From contig NC_086021.1 in NCBI RefSeq assembly GCF_036323735.1, positions 135,141,476-135,205,475 of the forward strand: a stretch of DNA of 64,000 nt, written 5' to 3'. Numbering within the stretch: position 1 is the stretch's first letter; each line of letters opens with the position of its first letter. Below the pieces are notes generated by a model, which had not been told where the DNA came from, ran no database searches, and worked only from the letters and a program-made list of their open reading frames with translations. The position numbers and the translations under genes were made by a program. The DNA comes from Rattus norvegicus. Taxonomy: Eukaryota > Chordata > Mammalia > Rodentia > Muridae. This document shows positions 48,010 through 59,474 of the stretch, one piece after another.

Positions 48010-48185
48010 GGGGTTTTTTTTTGTTTTGTTTTGGTTTTGGTGTTTTTGTCTGTCTGTCTGAGTCAGGGTCTACTATATCCCAGGGTGGCATCAAATTCAG
48101 TTTTCTATGAATGGCCTTGACCTCCTGATCCTTCTGCTCCTGTCTCCCTGATACTAAGATTGGTGGTACATGCCACCACTATGAC
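48010..48185 (-). repeat. B1-like SINE (antisense)
   Basis: A T/G-rich tail, GAGTCAGGGTCTACTATATC, GAATGGCCTTGACCTCCTGA and ATGCCACCACTATGACATT are a decayed reverse B1. Confidence 0.6.
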
Positions 48186-48305
48186 ATTGATGAGTCTTCC
48201 CTAGGAAAACTGGGCAAAGTAGATGTAGGGTATGTGCTCTTTTGTTAAAGTCATACTTAGCTCAATTAGAGTTTCCTTTGCAGTTGACAAGACTACTTAG
48301 TGTAT

Positions 48306-48505
48306 GAAAGCACTTGGGGGTCACCCCTGGGGACTTGAGTTCAACTCAAGGACCCACATGGTAGAAGAACTGAATTCTGCAAATCATCCTCTGACCTCTG
48401 ACCTGTGTGTGCCTGTGCATGTGTGTACCTGTGCATGTGTGTACCTGTGCATGTGTGTGTCTGTGCATGCGTGTACCTGTGCATGCGTGTACCTGTGCAT
48501 GTAGG
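48306..48505 (+). repeat. B3-type SINE with 16-bp minisatellite tail
   Basis: GACTTGAGTTCAACTCAAGG ACCCACATGG and CTCTGACCTCTGACC lead into a roughly six-copy TGTGTACCTGTGCATG array (48398-48505). Confidence 0.75.
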
Positions 48506-49289
48506 TGGAGCAGAGAGCCTAATGACAAATGCTTAGGATGTGCTGAGATGAGGGCAGAGATGCAGGTTTCAGGGTCAGAGCCTGTCCCCATGGAGACAGA
48601 GGGAGAACAGCAAATCCTGATGGTGGTCCAGCTTGGTACTAGACACTGTTGTCCCGAGAGTTTCAGCATGTTAGCCCATTGACCCCAACATCCTACCACA
48701 CAGTTCCTTACCCAACATAGGTTCCCTGAAAGCCATGAGGCCCATGGGACAGTTACCTGGCACACTGCTTATGACCTGCAGGGAATACCTTCTCCTTTGA
48801 GGGCCTGTCTGGGAAAAGGATGGAGTCATACTACTGAGGAGCCCAAAGGTGAGACTCTGAGTAGCTAGTATATAATCCCTGGCCCCAGAGGACCCCAAAT
48901 ATCAGCCCAGGGGAAGATTAGTAGAGGTATCCAGTGGGCGTATGCTAGCTGAATGGGGCAGGATACATAGATGAAAGTTGTTGACAGTTCTGACAAGTTT
49001 CTATTAAAATACCCAGCAGTTCACCAGAGGTATATCTTAGGCATAAAAGTGCATGCAAAGTGTACCATTACACATGCACACACACATGCTCATGCACACA
49101 CACACCACCACCACCACCACCACCACCAAACAAAACAAGCACACTGTCTCATGAATGGAAACCACACTGAGAAGTTTTCTAAAAGCAGCCAGGACACACT
49201 GGATGCTGGTGCAGAGGCCACACCTTGCTTTGTGTAGTCAGGGGAATCCAGGACAGGCTGGCATTATTGCAGGCAGCTGAGTGAGAGGG

Positions 49290-49500
49290 AAGAGGCCCAT
49301 GGCCAGCCAGGCAGAGACTTGAATGCTGGACCCACAGGTCCTCCTTGGGAAATCGCGGACAGAGGACTTGACTACCGCAAGCCTGAGTTTCTTTATCTAT
49401 AGATAAGGTTCATGGAATGCCCTCCCAGAGTTACGGGAAATATAGGTGAAGTTCTAAATACAAAGATAAGTGCCCACCCACCGTGGTAATTATCGCTGTC
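49290..49500 (-). repeat. MIR-like SINE
   Basis: CGCAAGCCTGAGTTTCTTTA TCTATAGATAAGG is a reverse MIR core. Another MIR-like piece is at 50395-50500 (GAGGAGCTAAGTAACCTGTC). Confidence 0.5.
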
Positions 49501-51499
49501 TTTCTGGCCCTGATTAGGGGTCTTACTGCTTGGGCAAGGCAGCAAGAGGAATCCCCACATTGTGTCTGAAGATCTAAAGAACTATGCACACATGAACACA
49601 AGGGTTCTGTTGCCTGGGGACCGTGTCACCTGCCTGCTTGTTTTTATTAAAAAGCAAGCCAACAACAACAAAATCAAACCAGCCACAAAACAAACAAAAC
49701 CCCAGACCTCTACTCTGTAGAGTCAGAAGTACAGCTAAGGATTAGAGTCTTCTCCCACCAAATAGAAGATTTGGGGTCTTGATAGGGGAGGGCTGCTCGA
49801 GGTTCTCAGAGGCCAGTGTCTGAGCCAGATGTGGGGTTAACCTGCACCCCTCCTTCTATAGGGACCGCCTAGATGCATTCTGGCTTACCCAGCACCCACT
49901 AGTTGTTTGCTCTATTTCCGTCGAACGGGACAGATGGCAGAAAGCAGTGGTGGGTGTTGTGTCGTGCAGGCCCCCAAGGACTGGAGAGCTTTGAGAGCCT
50001 GAGTTCTCTCCACCCACCCCTGGGCACAGACAGATGTGAGCTAGGTAGGTAGTTCATCCTGGCAGGGAAAGCTGAAGTCACATGTCCCTGTAGGTGGGAG
50101 CGTGCACATACACAGGAATGTACATACCCTCATATGTGCACACACGTGCATGCACACACCCCTGGTCCTTACATTCAGGGTGTTGCACAGCAGAGGATAG
50201 AATTGTACTGTCCTAGTCTTGCATCTGGTGCCTGCCAACTTGCCAGGACATGAGCTCCGCTCCCCTTGACAGCGAGGACACCCCCATTAACTCAGGAATG
50301 GACTTATGCTGCTCTTCAGAATCCCTTAAATTATACTCAGCCACCAGGTGTATAAGGTCTAGGCTAAATGTGTTGGTAGAGGATTTTATCCTCCTAGGGG
50401 TTAGTGATATGAGACCATGACACAGAGGAGCTAAGTAACCTGTCTGTGGACACACAGCTGATATATGAAGAAGGAGCTAGAGCAGAGCCAGGACCCGACC
50501 GATACAGAACCAGGGCTCACAGACAACAGGGGCAGCCCTGAGCCCTCATCAAGCCTCTGTGGCCAGGGCTCTCCATCATGAGGGTCGGCGCTGATGGGCT
50601 AATGGGCTGGTCTGTATATTTATGGGGTACTGGGGACAGCAGCAGTATGGCATTTCCAGCTTCCCACAGAACAGCACAGGGGGCTGAGCCCATCTGGGGC
50701 CCAAGCAGAGGTTTTGCGTATGTCCTAACCCCCCAGTAGGAAGTTGGAGGTCAGGAGAAGGACAGGTTTGCATGGGGACAGAACCCTAGCTAGAACTAAG
50801 GTTCCTGAGACCTCTGCCCTGAGTGCCTATCTGGAAAGAGGCTTTTCCCACAAGGCCTGGCGAGGGCATGATACCAGGGAAAAGGATCTCCTCTTTGTCC
50901 CAGAGGTCACCCACAGTCGGGAGGCAGGGGAAAGCAGGAGTGACACCTTAGTCTAGCATCTTTGCTCGCCCTCACTGACTGAAGGATAGAGTGCTGAGAC
51001 AGGCCAGAGTGGGAGAGCCCAGGGACAGGCCCCTCTTGGCTGTCCTCCTGCCTGTCAGCTCCCCTTGCTCCAACTCTGGCACTGTCACATGGCTGCGCTG
51101 TGGCACTCTAGGATGTGGGCTGATCACAGCTGACAGATGCACCTGTTCAAGGGGGGGAAACGTCAGTCAGCTGGGAGCTGGGGGGAGCTGTGAGTCACGC
51201 ACCCTGTGCACATGTCCTGCCTGGGGCAGGACTGGTCAAGGCTGATGCTTTCCCCTTTCCCTCCTTTGTCTTCTCTAAGAAAGCTCTCACAGAGGCCATT
51301 TTGGGGAGCCTGCAACTTCCCCTGAGAATCCCAGTGAGTATCAGGGGGCTGAGGGAGCAGAGGGTGCCCTTAAGACCAGCCCGATTTATCCAAAGAGCTC
51401 TCTACTTTGGGGGAAGATAGGAAGAAGGGAAAGGGACCGGACTGAGTTGAGCTAAGATGAGAGGATGTTTGACTTGCGTATGAAGCCCTGGCTTTAAAC

Positions 51500-51655
51500 C
51501 CCCCAGTGAAGTGGGTATGGTGACACACACCTGTAATCCCACTGCTCAGGAGGCAGAGGCAGGGGATCAGAAGTTCAATGTCATCCTCTGGTACACAGCA
51601 AAGGCTACTTAGGCTAGAAGAAACAGAAAATGAAGAGAAAAGGAAAGAAGAGGGA
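51500..51655 (+). repeat. B1 SINE remnant
   Basis: GGTGACACACACCTGTAATC CCACTGCTCAGGAGGCAGAG and TGGTACACAGCAAAGGCTAC are B1 words. Confidence 0.8.
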
Positions 51656-53899
51656 GAGAACCTCAGGTTCTTTCCTTTCCATGTCTGGATCCACAGCCCA
51701 GCAAGGGGAAGTAGGGGTTAATGCAGTCAGGGTCATGGCTGGAAAGAGTCCCCAGTGTCATTAAGAGGCAGGCTAAGAAGGCACAAACAGGTCAGAAAGT
51801 CTCCAGTCAAACCTCCTTGGCTGCCTGGTTAAAGGCACGCCCCGTCCCCTGGAGTCTGCTCCTACCACTCTACTGTACAGCTCACCCAGTGCTTGGGGTC
51901 TGTGCTGCAGGAGACAGGACAGGGCTCAGATCCAGTCCCAACACTGCTTGCAGTTTAGGACCCTCCTCTGCCCCTTGCCTGTAGAGTAAGAACAACACCC
52001 AGTCCCACCTGGTTGGCTGCATGAGGATAATGTCTTAGAGGGAATGGTGGCCCTGTCTGTGCTCTCAGTTACTGTTACCGCCTTTGCAAACAGGCAAATT
52101 AAGGTGAGTCTTGCAAGAAGTTGGAGAGGCTCCCAAAGCCAAACTGATCTGGTGTCCACTTTACCACCTCAGAATCTGCATGTGCTGGCTCGCTCCTCCC
52201 GACACAGGGTTTGGATTGTGGTCAGTGCCCACTCTGAACTTTGGTAGCATTAGAAAGAAGATGGTAGGGTCCACTCTGCAGAACCAAGTGGAAGCCAGTA
52301 AAGAAAGGAATGGCTGGGGTATGGAGAGAAGGCAGGGGCAGAATGGGGTCAGCTATTGACTATGAAAGGCAGAGCCATCTCCCAGCCTATGCTAGTTACT
52401 GTCCCTCTTGCCACCTCCATAATCTCCTACTGGTAGGGGACAATAGGGACTTCACCCAGAACCACTGCCACTGTGGTGCTGGCTTTCATCCTGGGCCGGG
52501 CTACACATGGAAATCCAAGGGCAGCCATAAGCACAATGTGCCCTATGGGTGCCCAGGAGCCAATTGTGGGCATGGTGGAGGTGACAGTGGCTAAGAGAAC
52601 GGCCAAGTAGACTATGGGCCACTCACTCTGCCCAACTGGTAGGGGAGTGGTGGTTAAGGACCCAGGAAGAATTCTGGGACCACCAGAGAAGGGTAAAGGG
52701 AAGGGGCTATCGGCTGGTGGCAAGCGCCAGCTGTGCACATGTAGGCACGCATGACTGTAGAAATCCCTGTACCTGTGGGCACACAGAATCGAGTTGCTTG
52801 GCTCTGTGAGGGAGGGGTCATCACAGGGTCTATGTGGACCCAATGTTCATGGATGTACACAGCTGTGCTGCACACAGTACACTTGTGATCTAAGTGTGGA
52901 TGTGAGTCTGGGACGGAGGGCTGTTTATGCTTCTGCCCTGCCAGTCCAGAGGTTGCTAGGGACACGTGTGACAAGAAAGAAAGTACCTTTCAAGGTACCC
53001 TTTATTCTATCTGGGAATCGTTTACGGTATCCTGGGAAATGGACCAGACAGGGCAGGGATAGTATCCTGGATTTGGGGTAGTATGGCCTGAAACCCGTCT
53101 ACAGCCCTCTCTGGGCTGCTTGTCCTCATGGGGAGGGGGACAGGAAGCCATCTTTTGGGAGGAGAGACTGTAAGATGCCAGTCCAATATCTAATCTTTTT
53201 TTGTAAAATAAGACCTTGATTTCCTTACTTAGGGCATCCAACTGGACCTGGATCTGGCCCTTTCTCTCCCTAAGCAAGACCATCCCAGGCTTGTGGGCAG
53301 CATGCAAGGCTCCAGGTCAGACTTTCTGAGAGTCAATGCTCAGCGGGGGCACAGCTTATTTTTCTTGGCTCCAGCCTTCCCCTCACCTGGCTACTGTTTC
53401 TTGAACTTTGTGCCAGGTGCCTCTTTGCCTCCCCTCTCTCTCCATCCCCCAACCATGGGGGCAGAGATGTTTGTGGTCATATTAGAGGCCTCATAGTGCT
53501 TTAAGGAGGGAGGAGGTCTTCATTCATTCATTGAAAGATGACTTGAAAGCTTCACTCATTGACTAGCCCCCACACATAAGACACCCTTTTCCACACTCCT
53601 GTGTCTCACTAAAGTCTATGAGGCTACAGTCGGGTCAGCTACCCCGGCCCCTGCCCCACCAAGGACCTAATTGAACAGGACCAGTCATGGAGCTAGTCTC
53701 AAGCTTCTCTTCTGTCCACAGACACCCATAGTCTCTTCCATCCAAAGGCCACAGGATCCCAGCCTCCCTGGCAAGATGCCCTGAACAATCACTTTCCTTT
53801 AGAGAGGTCACTTCGAAAATACTCTGGTTATGGCCAATACCAACACCAGAGCCCCGCATTCCCCAAGTCCAGGCAAGTGCTCAGCCCCTCAGAGCCTAC

Positions 53900-53914
53900 C
53901 TTGGTCCTCTGCAT
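53900..53914 (-). CDS. Kcnip3: Kcnip3 coding exon 1 (start codon, 5 codons)
   Basis: The minus strand reads ATG CAG AGG ACC AAG followed directly by GTAGG, giving MQRTK and a phase-0 donor. This matches the known start of rodent calsenilin/DREAM (MQRTKEAVKASDG...) and joins in frame with the exon at 43161, which begins GAA GCA ATG (E-A-M). The start lies 15 nt from the donor, so the first coding exon carries only five residues and would be missed by ORF callers. Sequence upstream of the ATG is GC-rich, with GC boxes at 54043-54057. Intron 1 is about 10.7 kb. Confidence 0.93.
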
Positions 53915-54039
53915 CTCGGCTGCTGAAAGGGACCGTCACTAATCTTTCCGCTTTGCAGCCTGAACGAGCCAGACTGCCTGGTCCGGCTGGCAGCTGCCTC
54001 ATGTTTGCTTGGACCCAGACGCAATTGTCACTGGAGGCT

Positions 54040-54170
54040 TCTCTCCCGCCCCCTGCCCACTCCTTCCACCCTCCCTTTCTCCCGGGTCTTAGCTCCACCT
54101 CTCTTCCTCTGCCTCTTCCCTCCCTCTCCTTATCTCCCCCCTCCTTAGCCTCCATCCTGACAACCTCCAG
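54040..54170 (-). promoter_or_regulatory. Kcnip3: Probable core promoter / 5'UTR region of Kcnip3 long isoform
   Basis: Immediately upstream of the five-codon exon, the minus strand carries GGGCAGGGGGCGGGAGAG (GC box, 54043-54059) and a purine-rich AGGGAGGG/GGGAGAAAGG tract, typical of TATA-less neuronal promoters. Between the GC box and the ATG at 53914 lie about 130 nt, a reasonable 5'UTR length. The boundaries are inferred. Confidence 0.5.
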
Positions 54171-54359
54171 TTTCTCTTTCTCCTGGGCTCCTAGTTCTGG
54201 CCTCTCAGCCTATCTGTCCCCCTGTCTAGGCTCAGGGTCTATCCCTGGCTCTCACCTCCCGCTAGTACAGGGTCTGTTCCCACCCTTCCTTGTCACAGGA
54301 AAAGAAGGGAGGGTACTCCACCTCCAGTCCCTGCGCAGGACAGAGAGGAGCCCTTGGGA

Positions 54360-54367
54360 TTACGTCA
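54360..54367 (-). promoter_or_regulatory. CRE-like site upstream of Kcnip3
   Basis: The plus strand reads TTACGTCA, which is TGACGTAA on the gene strand, a functional variant of the cAMP response element. It lies about 450 bp upstream of the Kcnip3 start codon, within a GC-rich promoter-proximal stretch. Binding by CREB/ATF is inferred from the motif only. Confidence 0.45.
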
Positions 54368-54842
54368 CTAAGGTAATACCTGGGGTCCTTCTACCTCTTG
54401 TTGCCCTCTCCCATCCGTTAGTCACCTCTGTGCCACCCTTCATAGGCCTTGCAGTATAAAAATCTTCCAAGCTGGAGCGAGCACTTAACAGTTTCCCAGT
54501 TTCACTGTCCTTTGACTCCAAGGTTTGACCAAATTTAGGCATTCAGAGCAACCACAGGAGCTCCCCTCGATCTCTTGATGTGGGACCTGGGGAAGGAAGA
54601 AGGGATCAGGGGTCCTGAGCGTCCCTTGAAAGGCTCCTTCCTGCCTATAGGAGACAAGCTCTTGGGCATTTTCTAATGCCCGAGGGAATCCACCAGGAGC
54701 CAGGTGCCGAAACCTGCGCCAAGTTTCCCTTTTTGGCGCCCGGAGGAGCCTGCCTGTGCCAGTAGTTCCCATGGAAACAGAGCCTGAGCTGTCCCCCTCC
54801 TTCCCAGAAAGCTCGGGAGCACTTGCTTGCCCTCCCTACCCT

Positions 54843-54880
54843 GTCCCGCCCCCTTTTTATCGAGGCAACCAATTAGCTCC
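54843..54880 (-). promoter_or_regulatory. Possible distal promoter: inverted CCAAT, TATA-like and GC box
   Basis: Read on the minus strand, 54880 to 54843 contains AGCTAATTGG, then CTCGATAAAAAG, then GGGGGCGGGAC. An ATTGG box, a TATA-like GATAAAAAG (54853-54862) and a GC box are thus in promoter order, pointing toward Kcnip3. A start near 54825 would give a long or spliced 5'UTR. This could equally be chance in GC-rich DNA. Confidence 0.3.
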
Positions 54881-56726
54881 AGCTGCTGGACCCTCCCGGG
54901 CAACAAAACCCTGGGGCTGCTGATTCCAGGGCAGGAAAGCCGTCCCTAGAGGAGAGGTGACAACTCTGCCATCTGTGCAGCAGGACTTCACTCTGGGCAA
55001 GGGACTCAGCAGACCTAGGACTCTCTGGGAAAGAGGACAAGGACCCCAGAGGCTCCCGGGTCAGGGCTAATCTTCCCAGGTGACTTGGCATTAGGCAAAT
55101 TCCCACAAGGCCTTGGAGTAGCATAGTGGACTTGAGAGAAAAGGGTCATTATCGCAGTCTATGCAAATGATGGCCAAACTCAGAAAAGCTGAGTCTTTGC
55201 CTACCCAACAAAGCATGAGGTCCAGGCTGTGTTCACTCAGAGCCATGGCTGGGGGAACTTTCTACTCACCAGTTACATGTCTAAGATTCAGGACGTGCTT
55301 ATTACATAGGCCTGTCTTTACTCGTGGCATTTTCTGAGTGGCACAGTCTTCTGAGCATTCCACGCCAAGCCAGTGCCTCTTTCTGGAGAGCCACAAGTCT
55401 CTGCTTGGCACCGTTGCTGAAATTCCATTCCTCTGATACGAGTTCCTTGGAAGTAACAGGCAAAGCAGAGACAGCATAGAACGGAATCCTCTCCTCCTGG
55501 GCCTACCAGGGAGCCAGCAACACACCCCCCCAAACCCCTCTCCAGCAGATCCCCCTCATAAACACATGTATGGGCATCTGTGCCCTGCCAGCAGCCTCAA
55601 AGTCACCTGACACCCCTTTCCTCAGGTTCTCTCAGAGACTTTCCCAGGGCCCTGGGCATTTCCAGGGTCTCTGGGAGATGCAGGAACAAAAAGGGTTGAA
55701 GCAGGGACTCCTCAAGTGGACCTCAGCCTTGCTATGCCACATGGGCACAGGCTGACTTCCCCTAAACTCTTGGAATCTGAGAAGATTGGGGGCTTGTTGA
55801 ACCCCAAAAGGTCTAGAATGCTGAAGGAGGTCCAGTATGGTTTGACAACTGTTAGGCTGATGGGTCTTGGCTGTGGCTTCCTCGGGTGGGCCGGGGGTGG
55901 GATGGGGTGGGGTGCAGATCGCAAGAGGAAGAGGGAGGGACAACTCCAAGTTTCAGGAGGCTGTTCTCTTCTTTGTATTATAACACGCAAAGACTCAGCT
56001 GTGGACCAGCACAACCAACTGGAGTCCTCTCCTCTAATCTAAGAAAGAAACTCACAAAAACATAACCAAAGACCTTGGGAGTCATCTGACCCCTCCCCGG
56101 TCCCTGCTCAAGACCTCTCCATACCAGACTCAAGTTTAGTTTCTCCCCTAGTCTCTCAGACTTAGCTCTGATGAGCCTCAAGTTTCATGTTTTACCTCTT
56201 GCCCGTTCTGTGTCTGGGCCTTGGAGAGTGGGTAGGGACATTTCTCAGGGCTCATTCCTCACAGTCCTTACTTGTGAGAGGACCACCACTGTGTGTAGTC
56301 AGGTCTCATCTCATGAGAGCTCCAAAAATGTCTGTTGCCCTAAAAAGCCTTCTTCTGGGAGCTGCAAATCTCAGAAGTGGACACAACCCAGAATGGCAAA
56401 CACCTGGAGTGGCTTTCTCGGGCCCTTGAAATCTCTTTTGCCACCAGCCACATGGAAACCAGGACACTTCTTGGGAGGGGGACAGAGCAGCTCTTGGTCA
56501 CTTCAGGCCACACAGCACAGTCGGAGCTCTCTTTTGGCTCACTCATATTTGGCACACCTACCCCAAAGTGGGGGCCACTAGGCTCAAACTGAGCTTCTGA
56601 AGGCAGGAGGCCCGCTCCTAGGGAGGGCGGGTGGTCAGGCTTAGCTAAGCTCCTCTCTGGGTTTGGTGGAGTGACTGGCTCTCCCTTTTCTGTGGTGGGC
56701 AGCTCCAAGGGTCTTCAGAGCCCGTG

Positions 56727-57000
56727 TCCTAGTTTGCTTTCTCTTGGTTTATAATCCACAAGCAGCTTGTGTGAGGAAAGGGTTTATTTGTGCATACACT
56801 TAGGCATGGAAGGAAGGAAGGGCAGGAACTGAAGCAGAGACCGTGGAAAAACACTGCTCACTGACTAGCAAAGCCTGCTTTCCTGATGCAACCAACACCC
56901 ACCTGCCCAGGGTTGGCACTGCCCCCAGTGTCCCCCCCATCAATAATTAACCAATAAAATGCCCTACACACTTGCCTACAGGCTGGTCTGATGGACGTTT
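56727..57000 (-). repeat. Rodent interspersed repeat (antisense, same family as 24187)
   Basis: GAGGAAAGGGTTTATTTGTG, GCAGGAACTGAAGCAGAGAC, CTTTCCTGATGCAACCAAC and AAAATGCCCTACACACTTGC are reverse-orientation words of this family. Confidence 0.55.
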
Positions 57001-58764
57001 TTGAGCAGTTGGTAGGTCCATCTTTCCAGGTGGTTGTTTTGTGCTTGGAGGACCATGGCTATCAAGGAGCTTCCAACACCCAGGGGTAGATGCACCTGCT
57101 CTTGTCCGAATCCTGTGCCTTCGCCAGGCCTGGAGCAGGGCCAACCAATGTGGTCACATCCCAACTCTCACAGGAGCCTTCATTGGAACCAGCCGCCCTC
57201 CCTGGGCACTGCCATTTATAACAGTGACCCCTAAAGAGGGAGAAGGAAGCATCTGGGCCCTGCATTTTTCAGACTGGAGGAGTCCATGGACCCCACTTGC
57301 TCTTTTTTATTTTTTTAAAGAAGGCAGGAAGTGGACATGGGTCACGGTGGACATGCAGTGTTCAAAGCATGATTTGTGGGAGTTGGTTCTCCAACCACTT
57401 GGTCCTAGAACTCAAGCTCATGTCCCCAGGTTTGGCAGTAAGTCCCCGTATCCACTGAGACATCTTGCTGACTCTCCTGCTCTTAATTTTTTTTTGATGC
57501 CTCTTGCTTCTGGCTTTAATAAAGGGAAGGCCCCTCACTACTTCACCCTGAGGCCTAGCCTCCCTCCTTCCCTCAAGTCTCCATTAGCCCTGGCTCCTTG
57601 GTACCCTCAATGCAGATGAGGGAGTGGCTGCCTCATCCCCGAATCCCACATCACCTGTGGGCAGCAGTCAGGATAGGTCTCACTCCAACTCTCCTCACCC
57701 AGTTCTACAACTTTAGTGCTGCTATATGATTGAAGCACGTGAAGCACTCCACATGGCATAGCTGAGATACTCAGGGAAGGACAGTTATAAGGAGAAAAGG
57801 TTTTGTTTTTATCAGGCTGGCTGACAGCATCCCAGCTCAGCACATGTGCTGAAGAGGTAAGGAGATGGTTTTGGCTCTTGGACAATAGAGGGACACTGTC
57901 CATTGTCCACACTGACTTCAGGCTGGACCCTGGGAATTCCTCTGGGTATGTCTTGCTCACACCTGATCCCTGTGCCTTCCTTTTCTAAACCAAGTAGCTA
58001 AATGGCTGCCTCTTTCTTGGCTTCTTGGCTAATCCGTAGTGCCCAGCACACTTCCTGGTTTGCAGTCTTAGCTCAGTGAATAAATGTTTTCTCACTCTGC
58101 TGCACCCCCAGCCACACATCCCTTGCTTTGTACCCCGAGCTGCCCAGACCTGTTCACCTAGAACCTCAGATGCTCTGCCCCACACAGCACTCCTGTGGCA
58201 GAATCTGCCACGGGGCCTTGTGCTGAGTGACCAGGTGGAGCATCTGGCAGAACTCCTAGGGCCCCGAATCTGCCATCCCTCCTGCTACAGAGACATCAAA
58301 GGACATCGACTTCCCTATGTGCTCATAGGAGATGGAGACCTGTAGAGAATTCAGGAGAACATGTCCAGGGTCAGGAACAGGGGACCTGAAACTAACTTAG
58401 ATGACCTTGAAGCAACCAGGTAACTTCCTGGAGCTTCATCAGGCTCAACCAGATGATAACTTGACCTCCTCTGAGAGTGTGGTGGTGGCAGACAACCACC
58501 AGTGTGAGGGGCTTCAGCTTCTCTGTGAAGCAGCTCGAGACAAGTACCATTCAGAGAAACTCAAGAAGAGGCCATGTTTACCTCTATAGCTGTATCTGTT
58601 TTTCTGTCAACTGCCAGCATCATTCCATCCCTGGGTACCTCCGAATGACCCCTTCTCCAAACCAGTGTCCCATGGCTGTGACAAGGTTTCTGGGTGCTAA
58701 ACTTGAGGAATAGACACCAAGAATGTGTGATGTATGTGCCTTTTGAGCATTTGAAATTATATTT

Positions 58765-58834
58765 ACATATATGTATACGTATACATGCGTATACATATAC
58801 ATACGTATACATATACATATACGTATACATATAC
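58765..58834. repeat. (TATACGTATACA)n alternating, self-complementary tract
   Basis: ATACGTATAC and CATATACATA words over about 70 bp; most sub-segments are palindromic. Confidence 0.9.
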
Positions 58835-58854
58835 TTAAGCTACAGAGAGCAAAT

Positions 58855-58940
58855 CGGTGGGAGATGTAGCTCATTTGATAGAATGCTTGCTTAATATGAA
58901 TTAAGTACTGGGTTGGAATCCCAGCACCTCAAAAAACCAA
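58855..58940 (+). repeat. ID-like SINE, diverged
   Basis: GGTGGGAGATGTAGCTCATT TGATAGAATGCTTGCTT and GGTTGGAATCCCAGCACCTC follow the ID/tRNA body with A-rich tail. Confidence 0.65.
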
Positions 58941-59474
58941 ATAATCAAAAACAGTCATGGTGGGAATGGTGGGTTACCTCCGTCCTAGACTGTCTTCTTA
59001 TCCCAGAAAATGCTGAATAGAGCTTTAAATAACCCCTGGTTCAAAGCCAAGCCCAAAAAAGCGAGGTGCGGTTTTTCCATGCTTCGGGGTGGGCTTCGCC
59101 CTAGGAATATGAAGTGTTGGCACAGACCTACTTTCCAGGGAACTTTGAGCTGTTTGGTCCCTGCTAAAGGATTAAGGTGACCCTGTTTACTAGGTTCTCC
59201 ACCACTGTTAGATGCACACAACAGCCCAGGGAATATGATGCTGTCCAAGGCCTCCAACTACTCTGCCAGATTCTCAGATGCAGAAGTGCCAACATTCAAG
59301 TGCCCCCCACATAGGAGAGGCAAGACGAAGCTAACAAAATCAAGGGATACAGCAGCCACTAGGAGCAGATCACCAGGGACACCCATCGACAAGAGAGAAC
59401 CCAGCTTAAGGTAGCTTTGCTTAAATGCGCTCAGGTATATAGCAGACCAGAGGAGCGACTCTGACAGAGAACCG

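Larger units (their letters stand above)
43162..53899 (-). other. Kcnip3: Kcnip3 intron 1 (non-coding)
   Basis: The 10.7-kb intron contains a truncated antisense L1 inserted in a MIR, an ID element, B2/B3-like SINEs, an old L1 fragment, CA and CGTG microsatellites, and MIR-like pieces. ORFs here are repeat or chance frames. The part from 49500 to 53800 is largely unique sequence in which I see no exon. Confidence 0.7.
1..54060 (-). other. Kcnip3: Kcnip3 transcription unit, 5' part (partial gene)
   Basis: Four coding pieces recognised as KChIP3/calsenilin/DREAM N-terminal exons lie on the minus strand in transcriptional order at 53900-53914, 42996-43161, 36740-36860 and 15476-15578. The last three end in the same splice phase. 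KChIP3 is a neuronal calcium sensor with EF-hands that binds the N-terminus of Kv4 channels, also binds presenilins, and acts as a calcium-regulated transcriptional repressor. The shared exons encoding the EF-hand core were searched for by eye below 15476 and not found, so the gene is taken to run past position 1. The upper boundary is approximate because the start of transcription cannot be read from sequence alone. Confidence 0.9.
54881..59474. other. Intergenic region between Prom2 and Kcnip3
   Basis: About 4.6 kb contains an old rodent interspersed repeat (56727-57000), B4/B3-like SINE remnants near 57300-57480, an ID-like old SINE at 58855-58935 and a palindromic TATACGTATACA tract. Several ORFs of 60-190 codons exist on both strands but show no protein family, no splice-bounded structure and poor start context. 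No gene is supported. Confidence 0.6.

Noticed and set aside
48398..48505. 16-bp repeats considered as a CRISPR-like array
   Set aside because: The units are contiguous with no spacers; it is a SINE-tail minisatellite in a mammalian genome.
53830..54459. 209-codon plus-strand Ser/Pro/Leu-rich ORF
   Set aside because: It runs antisense through the Kcnip3 promoter's pyrimidine-rich strand; low complexity explains the open frame.
54455..54463. TATAAAAAT on the plus strand as a promoter
   Set aside because: It points away from Kcnip3 and no plus-strand gene follows.
57041..57619. 192-codon plus-strand ORF
   Set aside because: It crosses an old rodent repeat and a SINE remnant and matches no family I know.
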